DNA of 64,000 nucleotides from Clostridia bacterium (GTDB lineage Bacteria; Bacillota; Clostridia; Oscillospirales; Acutalibacteraceae). Of this stretch, positions 20,444-28,513 are shown one piece after another; the first letter of the stretch is position 1, and each line of letters begins with the position of its first letter. The DNA is taken from positions 18,572-82,571 of the forward strand of contig JAFVSK010000004.1 in the NCBI GenBank assembly GCA_017503785.1. The letters are read 5' to 3'. The notes under the pieces are model-generated. The model ran no database searches and had not been told where the DNA came from. It was given only the letters and a program-made list of their open reading frames with translations. A program made the position numbers and the translations under genes.

Positions 20444-21583
20444 GTGAAGGTCAATAAAAACGTAGGGCAATGGATCGGCTTGTTTTTACTGGGCACGTGT
20501 TTGATCATTGTGTATAAGACGTTCGATAATTTGGGCGCGATCGGGGATGTGCTGGGTAACTTTTTATCTATTCTTACGCCGTTTATTGTGGGTTTTGCCA
20601 TTGCGTTTTTGCTGTACGCACCCGTAAAAAAACTGGATGGGCTGTTTTGTCGTTGTAAGTGGAAGTTTATGCAACGTATTGCGCGGCCACTGGCGGTGTT
20701 TATTGTGTACGTACTGGCGCTGGCGATCGTTGCGTTGGTGGTGTATGCCGCTATTCCGGCCTTGATTACCGCAATTAGCGATTTTGCCAAAAACCTGCCT
20801 GCCTATTACAATAAGGTGCTGACTTTGGTTTCAACCTACACGGCCGAAGGCGGTTTGCTGGAAGGATTGGATGTTGAAAGTAAGTTGCAGGAAATATACA
20901 CGATGCTGCAGCAATACCTCACGGTTGACCGCGTGCTTTCGTATTTGGGCAGTGTTGTGCGATTTGCTACCTCACTTTTAGATGTAGTTATGGCGTTTAT
21001 CGTGTCGGTGTATATGCTGCTCAGTAAGGAGGCTCTGGTGCGAGCGCTCAAATCGGTTTGTGCCTTGGTATTCAAGCCGAAAACGATGAATTTCTTTTCG
21101 GTGTATTTGAACAAGACTGCCACGATCTTTTACAATTACTTCTACAGTCAGGCCATTGATGCACTGGTGGTGGGTGTGTTGGCAACCATTGGTTTCTTGC
21201 TGGCACGGCTGCCGAATGCACCGGTGTTGGGCATGATGCTGGGCCTTATGAATATGATCCCGTATTTCGGGGCGCTGATCGGCGGCGTGGTGTGCGTGCT
21301 GGTGGCGCTGCTCGCGGGCAATTTCTATGGGGCTTTGTTTGTGGCTATCTACATTTTGGTGATGCAACAACTGGATGCGAATATTATCCAACCGCGTATT
21401 GTGGGACAAACGGTGGGGCTGCGGCCGATCTACGTGTTGTTAGGTATTACCATTGGCGGTGGCTTGTATGGCTTTTGGGGAATTTTCCTGGGCGTGCCGG
21501 TGATGGCCGTGATACAGATGCTGATTACGGATTACATTGCGGCGCGCAATGAAGCTGCTGTGCCGGAGACGGCGAAACAGTAG
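20444..21583 (+). CDS. AI-2E family transporter (UPF0118 permease)
   Basis: Polytopic membrane protein of the AI-2 exporter/YdgG-PerM superfamily; individual members also include Na+/H+ antiporters and channel-like proteins, so the substrate is unknown. About 379 residues with seven to eight membrane segments. The family signature near the C-terminus is visible: LGMMLGLMNMIPYFGALIGG, then LDANIIQPRIVGQTVGLRP and GGGLYGFWGIFLGVPVMAV. The GTG at 20444 is preferred over an in-frame GTG at 20435 because AGAGAGG then has proper spacing. Single-gene unit with its own promoter and terminator. Confidence 0.88.
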   Translation: MKVNKNVGQWIGLFLLGTCLIIVYKTFDNLGAIGDVLGNFLSILTPFIVGFAIAFLLYAPVKKLDGLFCRCKWKFMQRIARPLAVFIVYVLALAIVALVVYAAIPALITAISDFAKNLPAYYNKVLTLVSTYTAEGGLLEGLDVESKLQEIYTMLQQYLTVDRVLSYLGSVVRFATSLLDVVMAFIVSVYMLLSKEALVRALKSVCALVFKPKTMNFFSVYLNKTATIFYNYFYSQAIDALVVGVLATIGFLLARLPNAPVLGMMLGLMNMIPYFGALIGGVVCVLVALLAGNFYGALFVAIYILVMQQLDANIIQPRIVGQTVGLRPIYVLLGITIGGGLYGFWGIFLGVPVMAVIQMLITDYIAARNEAAVPETAKQ

Positions 21584-21597
21584 CCTATGCACGGATA

Positions 21598-21627
21598 GAG
21601 CAGAGCGAGAATCGCTCTGCTCTTTTT
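21598..21627 (+). terminator. Intrinsic terminator of the AI-2E-type gene
   Basis: An 11-bp stem GAGCAGAGCGA / TCGCTCTGCTC followed by TTTTT. The core GAGCAGAGC is shared with the terminators at 28,928 and 29,677. Confidence 0.9.
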
Positions 21628-21659
21628 GTGTTAAGATGCAAAAAAACTGAAATAGAGGG

Positions 21660-21688
21660 TTGAAATGTGGAGGGGAATTTAGTATAAT
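21660..21688 (+). promoter_or_regulatory. Promoter of the oadB-oadG-proS operon
   Basis: TTGAAA and a perfect TATAAT separated by 17 nt. Confidence 0.7.
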
Positions 21689-21731
21689 TAACAATGTATG
21701 TTATTCTAACAGGGAGAAAGGACGTTAGAGG

Positions 21732-22901
21732 ATGGATATTTTACAGCATTTCAGTTTCTTGTGGGACAGCTTGGTGTTCTTCGTTACCGGTGACGGTTGG
21801 AAGAACCTGGTGATGATCGCCGTGGGAGGCTTGCTCATTTATTTGGCGTTGGCGAAGGATTTTGAGCCTTCGCTGCTGATGCCGATGGGCTTGGGTGCTA
21901 TTTTGGTGAACCTGCCGTTCTCCGGTGCTATCGGTGAAGCGGCCGACGGTTCGCACGGTATTGTCGACTGGTTGTTTGAGGTGGGTATCGAAGCCTCCGA
22001 AGCCATGCCTCTGATTTTGTTTATCGGTATCGGTGCCATGATCGACTTTGGCCCGCTGCTCTCCAATCCGAAAATGTTCCTGTTCGGTGGCGCCGCACAG
22101 TTTGGTATTTTCTTGACGGTTGTTGTGGCTACGTTGCTGGGCTACGATTTCAAGGATGCCGCTGCTATCGGTGTTATCGGTGCGGCCGACGGCCCCACCG
22201 CCATTTTGGTGGCAAACGTGCTGCAAACGCCGCTGTTGCCTGCTATCATGGTGGCTGCCTATTCGTACATGGCGCTGGTGCCCATCATTCAGCCTGCTGC
22301 CATCAAATTGGTTACCACCAAAAAAGAGCGTATGATCCGCATGAGCTACAACCCGCAGTCGGTATCGCGCCTGACGCGTATTCTGTTCCCCATTGTGGTA
22401 ACGGTGATTGCCGGCTTGATCGCGCCGAAATCGGTGTCGTTGGTTGGCTTCCTGATGTTCGGTAACCTGCTGCGTGAGTGCCTCAAGCTTGACAATCTGT
22501 CGCAAACGGCGCAGACCTCGCTGGCCAACCTGATTACCATTTTGTTGGGTCTGTCCATTTCGGCCAGTATGAAGGCCGAGGCGTTCGTACGCTGGGATAC
22601 CATCGTGGTTATGGGCTTGGGCCTGGTGGCCTTTGTGTTCGACACCATTGCCGGTGTGCTGTTTGCAAAGTTCCTGAACATCTTCCTGCCGGAAGGCAAG
22701 AAGTTCAATCCGATGGTGGGTGGTGCCGGTATCTCGGCGTTCCCGATGTCGGCCCGCGTGATCCAAAAGATGGCGCTGAAGGAAGACAACCAGAACCACT
22801 TGTTGATGCACGCCGTGGGTGCCAACGTGGCCGGTCAGATCGGCTCGGTGGTTGCCGGTGGTATCATTCTGACGGTGGTTCCCAATCTGTTGGGCGCTTG
22901 A
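21732..22901 (+). CDS. oadB: Na+-translocating decarboxylase beta subunit
   Basis: Integral membrane subunit that couples decarboxylation of a carboxybiotin intermediate to Na+ export (oxaloacetate, methylmalonyl-CoA or glutaconyl-CoA decarboxylases share it). The 389 residues are very hydrophobic. They include GAIGVIGAADGPTAI-like IGVIGAADGPTAILVAN (about 146-162), which carries the conserved Asp of the Na+ path, and GGAGISAFPMSARVIQ (about 330-345). It is followed by a 43-residue gamma-like subunit and proS. No carboxyltransferase alpha or biotin-carrier gene lies in the window, so the substrate cannot be named. Confidence 0.92.
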   Translation: MDILQHFSFLWDSLVFFVTGDGWKNLVMIAVGGLLIYLALAKDFEPSLLMPMGLGAILVNLPFSGAIGEAADGSHGIVDWLFEVGIEASEAMPLILFIGIGAMIDFGPLLSNPKMFLFGGAAQFGIFLTVVVATLLGYDFKDAAAIGVIGAADGPTAILVANVLQTPLLPAIMVAAYSYMALVPIIQPAAIKLVTTKKERMIRMSYNPQSVSRLTRILFPIVVTVIAGLIAPKSVSLVGFLMFGNLLRECLKLDNLSQTAQTSLANLITILLGLSISASMKAEAFVRWDTIVVMGLGLVAFVFDTIAGVLFAKFLNIFLPEGKKFNPMVGGAGISAFPMSARVIQKMALKEDNQNHLLMHAVGANVAGQIGSVVAGGIILTVVPNLLGA

Positions 22902-22925
22902 TTGCGGTAAAAGGAGGATATAACA

Positions 22926-23057
22926 ATGTCTGTTGCTACTACGAACGCTCTGCTGCTGATGCTGCTGGGTATGGTTGGTATTTTTGTGGTGATGCTGCTG
23001 ATCATGGTAGCGGTAAACCTGCTGAATAAATTTGCCAAGGATAAGGACGGAAAGTAA
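22926..23057 (+). CDS. Small membrane subunit, OadG/gamma-like
   Basis: A 43-residue protein, [15 protein letters not shown] then [20 protein letters not shown] and a charged end (FAKDKDGK). One membrane helix at about 7-34 with a short Lys/Asp tail matches the shape of decarboxylase gamma (OadG) subunits, which anchor the alpha subunit to OadB. It starts 24 nt after oadB with AAAGGAGG upstream, and its TAA overlaps the ATG of proS (TAATG), so translation of proS is coupled to it. Much shorter than classical OadG (about 80 residues). Confidence 0.75.
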   Translation: MSVATTNALLLMLLGMVGIFVVMLLIMVAVNLLNKFAKDKDGK

Positions 23058-24493
23058 TGGCTGATAATAAAAAGATGGTGGAAGCCATCACATCAATGGA
23101 AGAAGATTTTGCGCAGTGGTACACCGATGTCGTGAAAAAGGCAGAGCTTGCCAGCTACTCCGGTGTGCGTGGCTGCATGATCGTGCGCCCTTACGGTACG
23201 GCGCTGTGGGAGAATATCCGCAACGATCTGGATGCCCGTTTTAAGGCACTGGGCCACGAGAACATTATGATGCCGCTGTTCATTCCCGAAAGCTTATTGC
23301 AGCGGGAAAAGGATCACGTGGAGGGCTTTGCTCCCGAAGTGGCGTGGGTGACCCACGGTGGCGACGAAAAGCTGCAGGAGCGCTTGTGCGTGCGTCCCAC
23401 CTCGGAAACGGTGTTCTGCGAGCATTATGCCGATATTATTCAATCCTACCGCGACCTGCCGAAGTTGTACAATCAGTGGTGCTCGGTGGTGCGCTGGGAG
23501 AAAACGACGCGTCCGTTCCTGCGCACGATGGAGTTCTACTGGCAGGAAGGCCACACCATGCACGAAACTGCCGACGAAGCCTGGGCAGAAACCGAGCAGA
23601 TGCTGGGTGTGTATGCCGATTTCTGTGAGCAGTCGTTGGCTATTCCGGTCATTAAGGGCCGCAAGACCGACAAGGAAAAGTTTGCCGGTGCCGAGGCTAC
23701 CTACACCATCGAAGCGATGATGCACGACGGTAAGGCACTGCAGAGCGGTACCAGCCACTACTTCGGTGACGGTTTTGCCCGTGCGTTTGATATTCAGTTT
23801 ACCGATCGCGAGAATAAGCTGCAGTATCCGCATCAGACCTCGTGGGGTATGTCCACCCGCATTATCGGTGCGATCATCATGACTCATGGTGATGATAACG
23901 GCTTGGTGCTGCCGCCCGCAGTGGCTCCCGTGCAGCTGGTGATCTTGCCGATTGCCCAGCATAAGCCCGGCGTGTTGGATAAGGCCAACGAATTGAAAGA
24001 GCGCTTGGCCAAGATCGCTCGCGTGAAGTTGGATGATTCCGATAACTCGCCCGGCTGGAAGTTTGCCGAGTACGAGATGAAGGGCGTGCCGCTGCGCTTG
24101 GAGATCGGTCCGCGCGATATTGAAAACGATCAGTGTGTGCTGGTACGCCGTGACAATCGCGAAAAGACGATTGTGAAGCTGTCGGAGCTGGAGGAGAAGA
24201 TTTCCGAATTGCTGCAGGCTGTACACGACGGCTTGTATCAAAAAGCACTGGCGCGTCGCGAGAGCATGACGTATACCGCTACTACGATGGAAGAAATGAT
24301 CGCCACGGCCGACGAAAAGCCCGGTTTGATCAAGGCCATGTGGTGCGGCGACGAAGCATGCGAGCTGGCGCTTAAGGAAAAGGCCGGCGTTACCAGCCGT
24401 TGTATGCCGTTTGAGCAGGAGGCTATTAGCGATACGTGCGTTTGCTGCGGTAAAAAGGCAGAAAAAATGGTGGTTTGGGGCAAGGCGTATTAA
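23057..24493 (+). CDS. proS: Prolyl-tRNA synthetase, short (archaeal/eukaryotic) type
   Basis: Charges tRNA-Pro. The 478 residues lack the inserted editing domain of the usual bacterial enzyme and match the type 3 form common in Clostridia. Class II motifs are present: [11 protein letters not shown], the motif 2 loop [19 protein letters not shown], and [19 protein letters not shown]. An anticodon-binding domain and a C-terminal zinc-like domain with Cys residues follow ([31 protein letters not shown]). Its ATG overlaps the preceding stop codon. Confidence 0.96.
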   Translation: MADNKKMVEAITSMEEDFAQWYTDVVKKAELASYSGVRGCMIVRPYGTALWENIRNDLDARFKALGHENIMMPLFIPESLLQREKDHVEGFAPEVAWVTHGGDEKLQERLCVRPTSETVFCEHYADIIQSYRDLPKLYNQWCSVVRWEKTTRPFLRTMEFYWQEGHTMHETADEAWAETEQMLGVYADFCEQSLAIPVIKGRKTDKEKFAGAEATYTIEAMMHDGKALQSGTSHYFGDGFARAFDIQFTDRENKLQYPHQTSWGMSTRIIGAIIMTHGDDNGLVLPPAVAPVQLVILPIAQHKPGVLDKANELKERLAKIARVKLDDSDNSPGWKFAEYEMKGVPLRLEIGPRDIENDQCVLVRRDNREKTIVKLSELEEKISELLQAVHDGLYQKALARRESMTYTATTMEEMIATADEKPGLIKAMWCGDEACELALKEKAGVTSRCMPFEQEAISDTCVCCGKKAEKMVVWGKAY

Positions 24494-24514
24494 GTACCGA
24501 AAGGGGAGAGTGCT

Positions 24515-24733
24515 GTGAGAAAAAAGCTGTACGGCAACGCGGTGACACCGGCGTGCGGTATTTGCGGAAACGGTCGGCGCTCGTTCGACGGCAAGGTGAT
24601 CTTATGCCTGCGTCGCGGCGTGGTCGATCCTTCGGCACGCTGCCGCAAGTTTGTGTATGACCCGCTGTTGCGCATCCCCTATACGCAGCCCACGCTGGGC
24701 ACTTATTCGGAAGAAGAGTTTAAACTGGAATAA
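24515..24733 (+). CDS. Small Cys-rich protein conserved in Clostridia
   Basis: A 72-residue protein starting at GTG 24515 (RKKLYGNAVTPACGICGNGRRS) with AAAGGGGAG upstream. Four cysteines, in CGICG, ILCLRRG and ARCRKF, could bind zinc. It ends in a proline-rich stretch (DPLLRIPYTQP). Similar proteins of unknown function occur in many Clostridia. It lies 21 nt after proS and is probably co-transcribed; a terminator follows directly. Confidence 0.8.
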   Translation: MRKKLYGNAVTPACGICGNGRRSFDGKVILCLRRGVVDPSARCRKFVYDPLLRIPYTQPTLGTYSEEEFKLE

Positions 24734-24734
24734 C

Positions 24735-24765
24735 ACTATCCCCGCCATTGGCGGGGATAGTTTCT
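24735..24765 (+). terminator. Intrinsic terminator after the oadB-proS unit
   Basis: A 12-bp perfect stem ACTATCCCCGCC / GGCGGGGATAGT with a 3-nt loop and TTCTT. Confidence 0.85.
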
Positions 24766-24786
24766 TCAAAGGGAGTTTTTGGGCGT

Positions 24787-25149
24787 ATGACCTATAAGAT
24801 CGTCATAGGCGGTTGCCGCGCGTTTACCAATTACCGTTTGTTTTGCGAATACGTTGACCTGTGCTTGGCGCGCCTGGCGCGGCACGGGACGATTTGTATT
24901 GTATCGGGTCACTGCAGCGGAACCGACAAAATGGGCGAGCGATACGCGGCCGAGCGCGGCTACGAGGTGGAAATCCATCCCGCTGATTGGGAGCGCTTTG
25001 GGCGCTCGGCCGGCCCCATTCGCAATCGTGAAATGGTGGATGCTGCCGATTGTGTGATCGCTTTTTGGGACGGTGTTTCACCCGGCACAGCTTCCCTTAT
25101 TGACTATGCCAAATCCCAAAACAAACCGTTGCGTGTAAAGAAAATTTAA
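24787..25149 (+). CDS. SLOG-family protein, DUF2493/YspA-like
   Basis: A 120-residue Rossmann-like protein: MTYKIVIGGCRAFTNYRLF, IVSGHCSGTDKMGERYA, and GPIRNREMVDAADCVIAFWDG. These are the nucleotide-binding motifs of the SLOG (DprA/YspA) superfamily, in which SGG/SGHxxGTD contacts the ligand. The ATG at 24787 is chosen over an upstream start because GGGAG precedes it and homology begins there. The function of this subgroup is unclear; nucleotide or NAD-derivative sensing has been proposed for the superfamily. Confidence 0.85.
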   Translation: MTYKIVIGGCRAFTNYRLFCEYVDLCLARLARHGTICIVSGHCSGTDKMGERYAAERGYEVEIHPADWERFGRSAGPIRNREMVDAADCVIAFWDGVSPGTASLIDYAKSQNKPLRVKKI

Positions 25150-25153
25150 AAAT

Positions 25154-25186
25154 AAAAAGCCTAACGCTATAGCGTTAGGCTTTTTT
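25154..25186. terminator. Bidirectional terminator between the SLOG gene and ferritin
   Basis: A near-perfect palindrome AAAAAGCCTAACGCT / AGCGTTAGGCTTTTT serves both convergent genes. It ends 3 nt from the ferritin stop codon. Confidence 0.88.
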
Positions 25187-25188
25187 GA

Positions 25189-25701
25189 TTATAAGGTGAG
25201 GCTCGGGGCGGTGTATACACGGGCGGCGAGCTCTTGGTCGAGCAGATACAGGCTCTTGGGATCGTCGCCGAACAGGTTGTATTTGTTTACCAGCGTATCG
25301 GCGTTATCTTCCTCTTCCAGCTGTTCCTTCACAAACCAATCGAGGAACTGCATCGTGCGGAAATCCTTTACGTCGTAGGCTGCCTCATAGATGGTGTGGA
25401 TCAGCGAGGTGACGTAGCGCTCGTGCTTGGCACCGGCCAGCAGGGGGTCGATGTGTTTTTCAAACACCTCAGCGGGCTTGTCGATGGCTTCCAGCGTGAC
25501 TTTAACGCCGTTCTGTTGCAGGTAGCGAAGGAACAGCAACGCGTGGTCACGCTCCTCCTGCGCCTGAATGTTATACCAGTTGCCGAAGCCGTCGAGGTCG
25601 TTGTCGATATAGTAGTTGGCAATATCCAAATACAGATAGGCGCTGTAAAATTCTTTGTTGATCTGATCGTTCAGTAACGCGATCACCTTTTCGTTTAACA
25701 T
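25189..25701 (-). CDS. ftnA: Ferritin
   Basis: Iron-storage protein forming 24-mers with ferroxidase centres. The 170 residues start MLNEKVIALLNDQINKEFYSAYLYLDIANYY and carry the di-iron ligands in NKEFYSAY (Glu17) and QAQEERDHALLFLRYLQ (Glu and His near 49-53), with QLEEEDNADTLVNKY later. Non-haem FtnA length. It follows the rubrerythrin gene on the same strand but is separated by a hairpin terminator. It belongs to the iron/peroxide cluster with PerR. Confidence 0.95.
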   Translation of the reverse strand: MLNEKVIALLNDQINKEFYSAYLYLDIANYYIDNDLDGFGNWYNIQAQEERDHALLFLRYLQQNGVKVTLEAIDKPAEVFEKHIDPLLAGAKHERYVTSLIHTIYEAAYDVKDFRTMQFLDWFVKEQLEEEDNADTLVNKYNLFGDDPKSLYLLDQELAARVYTAPSLTL

Positions 25702-25721
25702 ACATGTCCCTCCAGTCTTTT

Positions 25722-25754
25722 AAAAAAGAGGGGCGGTCGTACTGATCGCCCCTC
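25722..25754 (-). terminator. Terminator between rubrerythrin and ferritin
   Basis: On the minus strand an 11-bp stem GAGGGGCGATC / GACCGCCCCTC (one G-T pair) is followed by six T. It should limit readthrough into ferritin. Confidence 0.8.
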
Positions 25755-25762
25755 GGGTGTAA

Positions 25763-26347
25763 TTAGCCGAAGTAGCGCTTCAGCAGGCCTTCGAATGCGC
25801 GACCGTGTCTCGCTTCGTCCTTAGCCATTTCGTGTACGGTGTCGTGGATGGCATCGTAGCCCAGTTCCTTTGCTTTGCGGGCAAGGATCATCTTGCCGTC
25901 GGTAGCGCCGTGCTCGGCTTCTACGCGCATGGACAGGTTCTTTTTGGTGCTGTCGGTCAGCACTTCGCCAAGCAGCTCGGCAAACTTAGCGGCGTGCTCA
26001 GCCTCTTCGTAAGCAGCCTTTTCCCAGTACAGGCCGATTTCGGGATAGCCTTCACGATGAGCCACGCGAGCCATCGCCAGATACATACCCACCTCGGAGC
26101 ACTCGCCGTTGAAGTTGGCGCGCAGCATTTCCACGACTTCTTCATCGACACCCTGAGCGATGCCAACGCGGTGCTCATCGGCCCACACTTTATCGGTGAG
26201 GGATTTGGCAGCACCGGCCTCGGGAGCGGGAGCGGCGGCAGTTTCCTTGAACTTCTCGGCGGGGGCGTTGCAGATGGGGCACTTTGCAGGAGCCTCATCA
26301 CCGTTGTGGACATAACCGCAAACCAAGCATACGAACTTTTTCATCAT
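25763..26347 (-). CDS. Reverse rubrerythrin (N-terminal rubredoxin), NADH peroxidase type
   Basis: Peroxide-detoxifying di-iron protein of anaerobes. The 194 residues begin with the rubredoxin-like centre (Cys7, Cys10, Cys23, Cys26 in [20 protein letters not shown]). An Ala/Pro linker (about 35-48) and a four-helix rubrerythrin domain follow, with ligands in [34 protein letters not shown] and [19 protein letters not shown]. The rubredoxin-first order defines reverse rubrerythrin, as in the clostridial H2O2 reductases. It is 25 nt downstream of perR, so it is almost certainly derepressed by peroxide with it. Either of the two initial ATG codons could be used. Confidence 0.92.
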   Translation of the reverse strand: MMKKFVCLVCGYVHNGDEAPAKCPICNAPAEKFKETAAAPAPEAGAAKSLTDKVWADEHRVGIAQGVDEEVVEMLRANFNGECSEVGMYLAMARVAHREGYPEIGLYWEKAAYEEAEHAAKFAELLGEVLTDSTKKNLSMRVEAEHGATDGKMILARKAKELGYDAIHDTVHEMAKDEARHGRAFEGLLKRYFG

Positions 26348-26371
26348 TGTTTCCTCCTAAAAATTTATTTT

Positions 26372-26782
26372 TTAATTACTTTGACAATGGGGGCAAACCC
26401 CGGTGGCGTATACGTCGAATATCTCGGTGTGATATCCGTTCGGTGCCAGCCTTTGTGAGGCATTGGCGGGGAGTGTGAAGTCGAACAGCGAACCGCATTT
26501 CGTGCAACGGAAATGTCCGTGGTCGGCTGTGTCGGCATCGAAGTGCTGCTCTTCGGCATCGATGGTGACGATGCGCAAGAGCCCCGCTCCGAACAGGGCG
26601 CGCATGGTGTTGTACACCGTGGTGCGCGAGATGGTGGGATATTCGGCGACCAACGCTTGATACACCGTGTCGGCCGTGGGATGCGTGCGATGATCAAGCA
26701 GATATTGGTATACTGCCAAACGCTGTTGCGTGGGACTGATTCCACGTGACCGTAAGGTGTCGGCCAAGGTCTGATTGTTCAT
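26372..26782 (-). CDS. perR: Fur-family peroxide repressor, PerR-type
   Basis: Metal-dependent repressor. The 136 residues have a winged helix (GISPTQQRLAVYQYLLDHRTHPTADTVYQAL and TISRTTVYNTMRALF), a His/Asp regulatory site (EEQHFDADTADHGHFRC) and two CxxC zinc pairs (CTKC, CPHC). The PerR reading, rather than Fur, rests on the downstream rubrerythrin and ferritin and on the palindrome TTGTAATGATTACAA over its own promoter. The family oxidises a metal-binding His to sense H2O2. Confidence 0.88.
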   Translation of the reverse strand: MNNQTLADTLRSRGISPTQQRLAVYQYLLDHRTHPTADTVYQALVAEYPTISRTTVYNTMRALFGAGLLRIVTIDAEEQHFDADTADHGHFRCTKCGSLFDFTLPANASQRLAPNGYHTEIFDVYATGVCPHCQSN

Positions 26783-26811
26783 TCACTCGCCTCCTTGTAA
26801 TCGTTATTGTT

Positions 26812-26826
26812 TTGTAATGATTACAA
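26812..26826 (-). promoter_or_regulatory. PerR box, probable autoregulatory operator
   Basis: A perfect 7-1-7 palindrome TTGTAATGATTACAA, one substitution per half from the consensus TTATAATNATTATAA. It lies just downstream of the perR -10 box. A degenerate second copy (TTGTAATCGTTATTG) is at 26,794-26,808. Confidence 0.8.
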
Positions 26827-26830
26827 TTTC

Positions 26831-26858
26831 ATTATACAATACTTTTTGCAAATGTCAA
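26831..26858 (-). promoter_or_regulatory. Promoter of perR-rubrerythrin
   Basis: On the minus strand a perfect TTGACA and TATAAT are spaced by 16 nt. Confidence 0.7.
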
Positions 26859-26904
26859 TAGGAAATTTCAAATTTTTTAAAAATTTTTTAGAAGTGGAAG
26901 CAAC

Positions 26905-26933
26905 TTGACAAGAGTGCGTAAAAGAAGTATATA
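26905..26933 (+). promoter_or_regulatory. Promoter of the lipoprotein phosphatase-fold gene
   Basis: TTGACA and TATATA with a 17-nt spacer, about 35 nt before the start codon. Confidence 0.6.
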
Positions 26934-26968
26934 TAAAGTTAGTACTTCATAATAAGGGGGACATTTTG

Positions 26969-27844
26969 ATGAAGAGAATTCTCGCGGTTGTCTTGATAGC
27001 GGCACTGTTGTTCTGCATGGGTGGCTGTGCCAAGACAGAGGCTGAGCCGCTGAAGGTAATGTCGTTTAATATTCAGACGCACAGCAACGGCGAGATTTTT
27101 TACATTCGAGAGGAAATGATGACGGAATTTATCGCCGAGTGGCAGCCCGATTCCATTGGGATGCAGGAGGTTACCGGGACGTGGCGCAAGTCGCTGGATG
27201 CAACCTGCTTCGGCGAGCAGTACAGCAGTGTCGGTAACTCCACGATGAAAACCGGTGAGATGAACGCAATTTTTTATCGAAACGATAAGTTTACGTTGAT
27301 CGACAGCGGTACGTTTTGGTTGTCCGACACGCCCGATGTCGTCGGTTCAAAGTTTGAAGGCAGCGGCGAGCCGCGCACCTGCACGTGGGCGCGACTGAAA
27401 AACCAAAAAACGGCAGAGGAATTTGTTCATTTGAACACGCACCTGGATATCGGGGGCAGCGAAGTGCGCCTGAAGCAGGGGAACGTGGTGCTGGAGTTTA
27501 TTCAAGGCTTTGGGGACGTGCCGCTGATTTTAACGGGTGATTTTAATCAGGTACAAAAGAATTCAAGCGGTGAGGTGTATCCGTTGTATCAGCAGCTGAC
27601 AGAGTCGCTTGCCGACGCGCGTATGACCGCGCCGGATACGGTGTCGCCTACTGAATGGTCGTCGATGGTCCAGTATCATCGGGAGGGGGAAAAATACAAT
27701 CCCGCCCGACAGCCGATCGATTATATTTTTTATACGCCCGATCATTTTGAACCGACGGTGTATCGAAATATTTTATATATTAAGGATGAAATTTTTACGA
27801 TCTCCGACCATTTGGCGCAGTATGCCGAGTTTACGCTGAAGTGA
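26969..27844 (+). CDS. Lipoprotein of the endonuclease/exonuclease/phosphatase family
   Basis: Secreted, lipid-anchored metal-dependent phosphodiesterase-fold protein. About 291 residues start at ATG 26969 after AAGGGGG. The signal peptide ends in the lipobox MGGC (Cys20). The EEP motifs follow: VMSFNIQTHS, IGMQEVTG (metal-binding Glu), VHLNTHLDIGG, LTGDFNQV, PIDYIFY and the final ISDHLAQYAEF. Known relatives act on nucleic acids, sphingomyelin, inositol phosphates or other phosphodiesters, so the substrate is open. It is the last core gene before the tRNA-Ala integration site. Confidence 0.88.
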   Translation: MKRILAVVLIAALLFCMGGCAKTEAEPLKVMSFNIQTHSNGEIFYIREEMMTEFIAEWQPDSIGMQEVTGTWRKSLDATCFGEQYSSVGNSTMKTGEMNAIFYRNDKFTLIDSGTFWLSDTPDVVGSKFEGSGEPRTCTWARLKNQKTAEEFVHLNTHLDIGGSEVRLKQGNVVLEFIQGFGDVPLILTGDFNQVQKNSSGEVYPLYQQLTESLADARMTAPDTVSPTEWSSMVQYHREGEKYNPARQPIDYIFYTPDHFEPTVYRNILYIKDEIFTISDHLAQYAEFTLK

Positions 27845-27897
27845 AATTGGTGTGTCAAAGAAGAAAATAAAAAAATTGTTTTGCGGCGAAAAAGTGC

Positions 27898-27926
27898 TTG
27901 ACAAGCGCATACAAATATGGTAAAGT
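27898..27926 (+). promoter_or_regulatory. Promoter of the tRNA-Ala gene
   Basis: TTGACA and TAAAGT with a 17-nt spacer, 20 nt before the tRNA. Confidence 0.7.
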
Positions 27927-27945
27927 AGAGAACGTCGCAAGACAT

Positions 27946-28016
<71 letters not shown>

Positions 28017-28021
<5 letters not shown>

Positions 28022-28061
28022 ACGAAAAGGACACCTTTACGGTGTCCTTTTTTCGTTGGTG
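28017..28061 (+). terminator. Long hairpin terminator directly after tRNA-Ala
   Basis: Stem CACCAACGAAAAGGACACC / GGTGTCCTTTTTTCGTTGGTG with a 5-nt loop. Its 5' strand begins in the tRNA CCA end. The T run inside the 3' strand follows the GC core GGACACC/GGTGTCC. Confidence 0.75.
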
Positions 28062-28065
28062 CAAA

Positions 28066-28206
28066 GCGGGATCGAAGCACCCCGTTAAGAAAACGCCACA
28101 GTGTGGCGTTTTTAGGGGTGAGGGATTGCACCGCCCGTGTTCGCTGTGCCGAAACTCAAAGACGAGAAGAAACGACCGCATTGTAGAAAACAGCTTATCT
28201 CCACCA
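28066..28206 (+). repeat. Structured repeat, copy A, ending in a tRNA-Ala 3' end
   Basis: A 141-bp unit nearly identical to the unit at 28,261. It begins with an inverted copy of the tRNA T arm (GCGGGATCGAA). It then has a hairpin (AAAACGCCAC / GTGGCGTTTT) inside an outer stem CACCCC/GGGGTG, a conserved block GTTCGCTGTGCCGAAACTC then AAAGACGAGAAG, and ends with GCTTATCTCCACCA, the last 14 nt of the tRNA. No credible protein is encoded. Confidence 0.8.
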
Positions 28207-28248
28207 AAAAGAAACAGTCCGTCCGATAGGATGGGCTGTTTTCTTTTT
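28206..28248 (+). terminator. Hairpin between the two structured repeats
   Basis: An imperfect stem AAAAAGAAACAGTCC with GGGCTGTTTTCTTTTT, terminator-like. It sits where the terminator lies after the tRNA itself. Confidence 0.6.
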
Positions 28249-28260
28249 GCATTTGGAGCG

Positions 28261-28402
28261 GCGGGATCGAAGCGGTGCGTTAAGAAAACGCGCCGGGGTG
28301 CGCGTTTTTAGGGCCGAGGGATTGTAGCGCCCATGTTCGCTGTGCCGAAACTCAAAGACGAGAAGTGACTACCGTGCTGTACAAAAGAGCTTATCTCCAC
28401 CA
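28261..28402 (+). repeat. Structured repeat, copy B, ending in a tRNA-Ala 3' end
   Basis: The second 142-bp unit. Its hairpin arms differ from copy A (AAAACGCGC / GCGCGTTTTT) yet still pair, while the block TGTTCGCTGTGCCGAAACTC then AAAGACGAGAAG is unchanged. It also ends with GCTTATCTCCACCA and is followed by what looks like the original tRNA downstream terminator. Confidence 0.8.
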
Positions 28403-28425
28403 TCTGGTTCGTCAAGTTTTATTTG

Positions 28426-28452
28426 CCCGCTCAAATCGAGTGGGTATTTTTT
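28426..28452 (+). terminator. Terminator after the tRNA-Ala repeat array
   Basis: Stem CCCGCTC / GAGTGGG followed by TATTTTTT. The preceding GGTTCGTCAAGTTTTATTT recurs in degenerate form near 53,600. Confidence 0.75.
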
Positions 28453-28513
28453 GCGTGTAGGGTCTTTATCTCTGTGACAAAATATGCTATAATACTTGCA
28501 AGAGGTGAGTTTT

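Noticed and set aside
21741-22811. Long minus-strand frame opposite oadB (and similar frames opposite dnaK, lepA, proS)
   Set aside because: Antisense shadows of well-identified genes, rich in His/Arg/Gln with no family resemblance.
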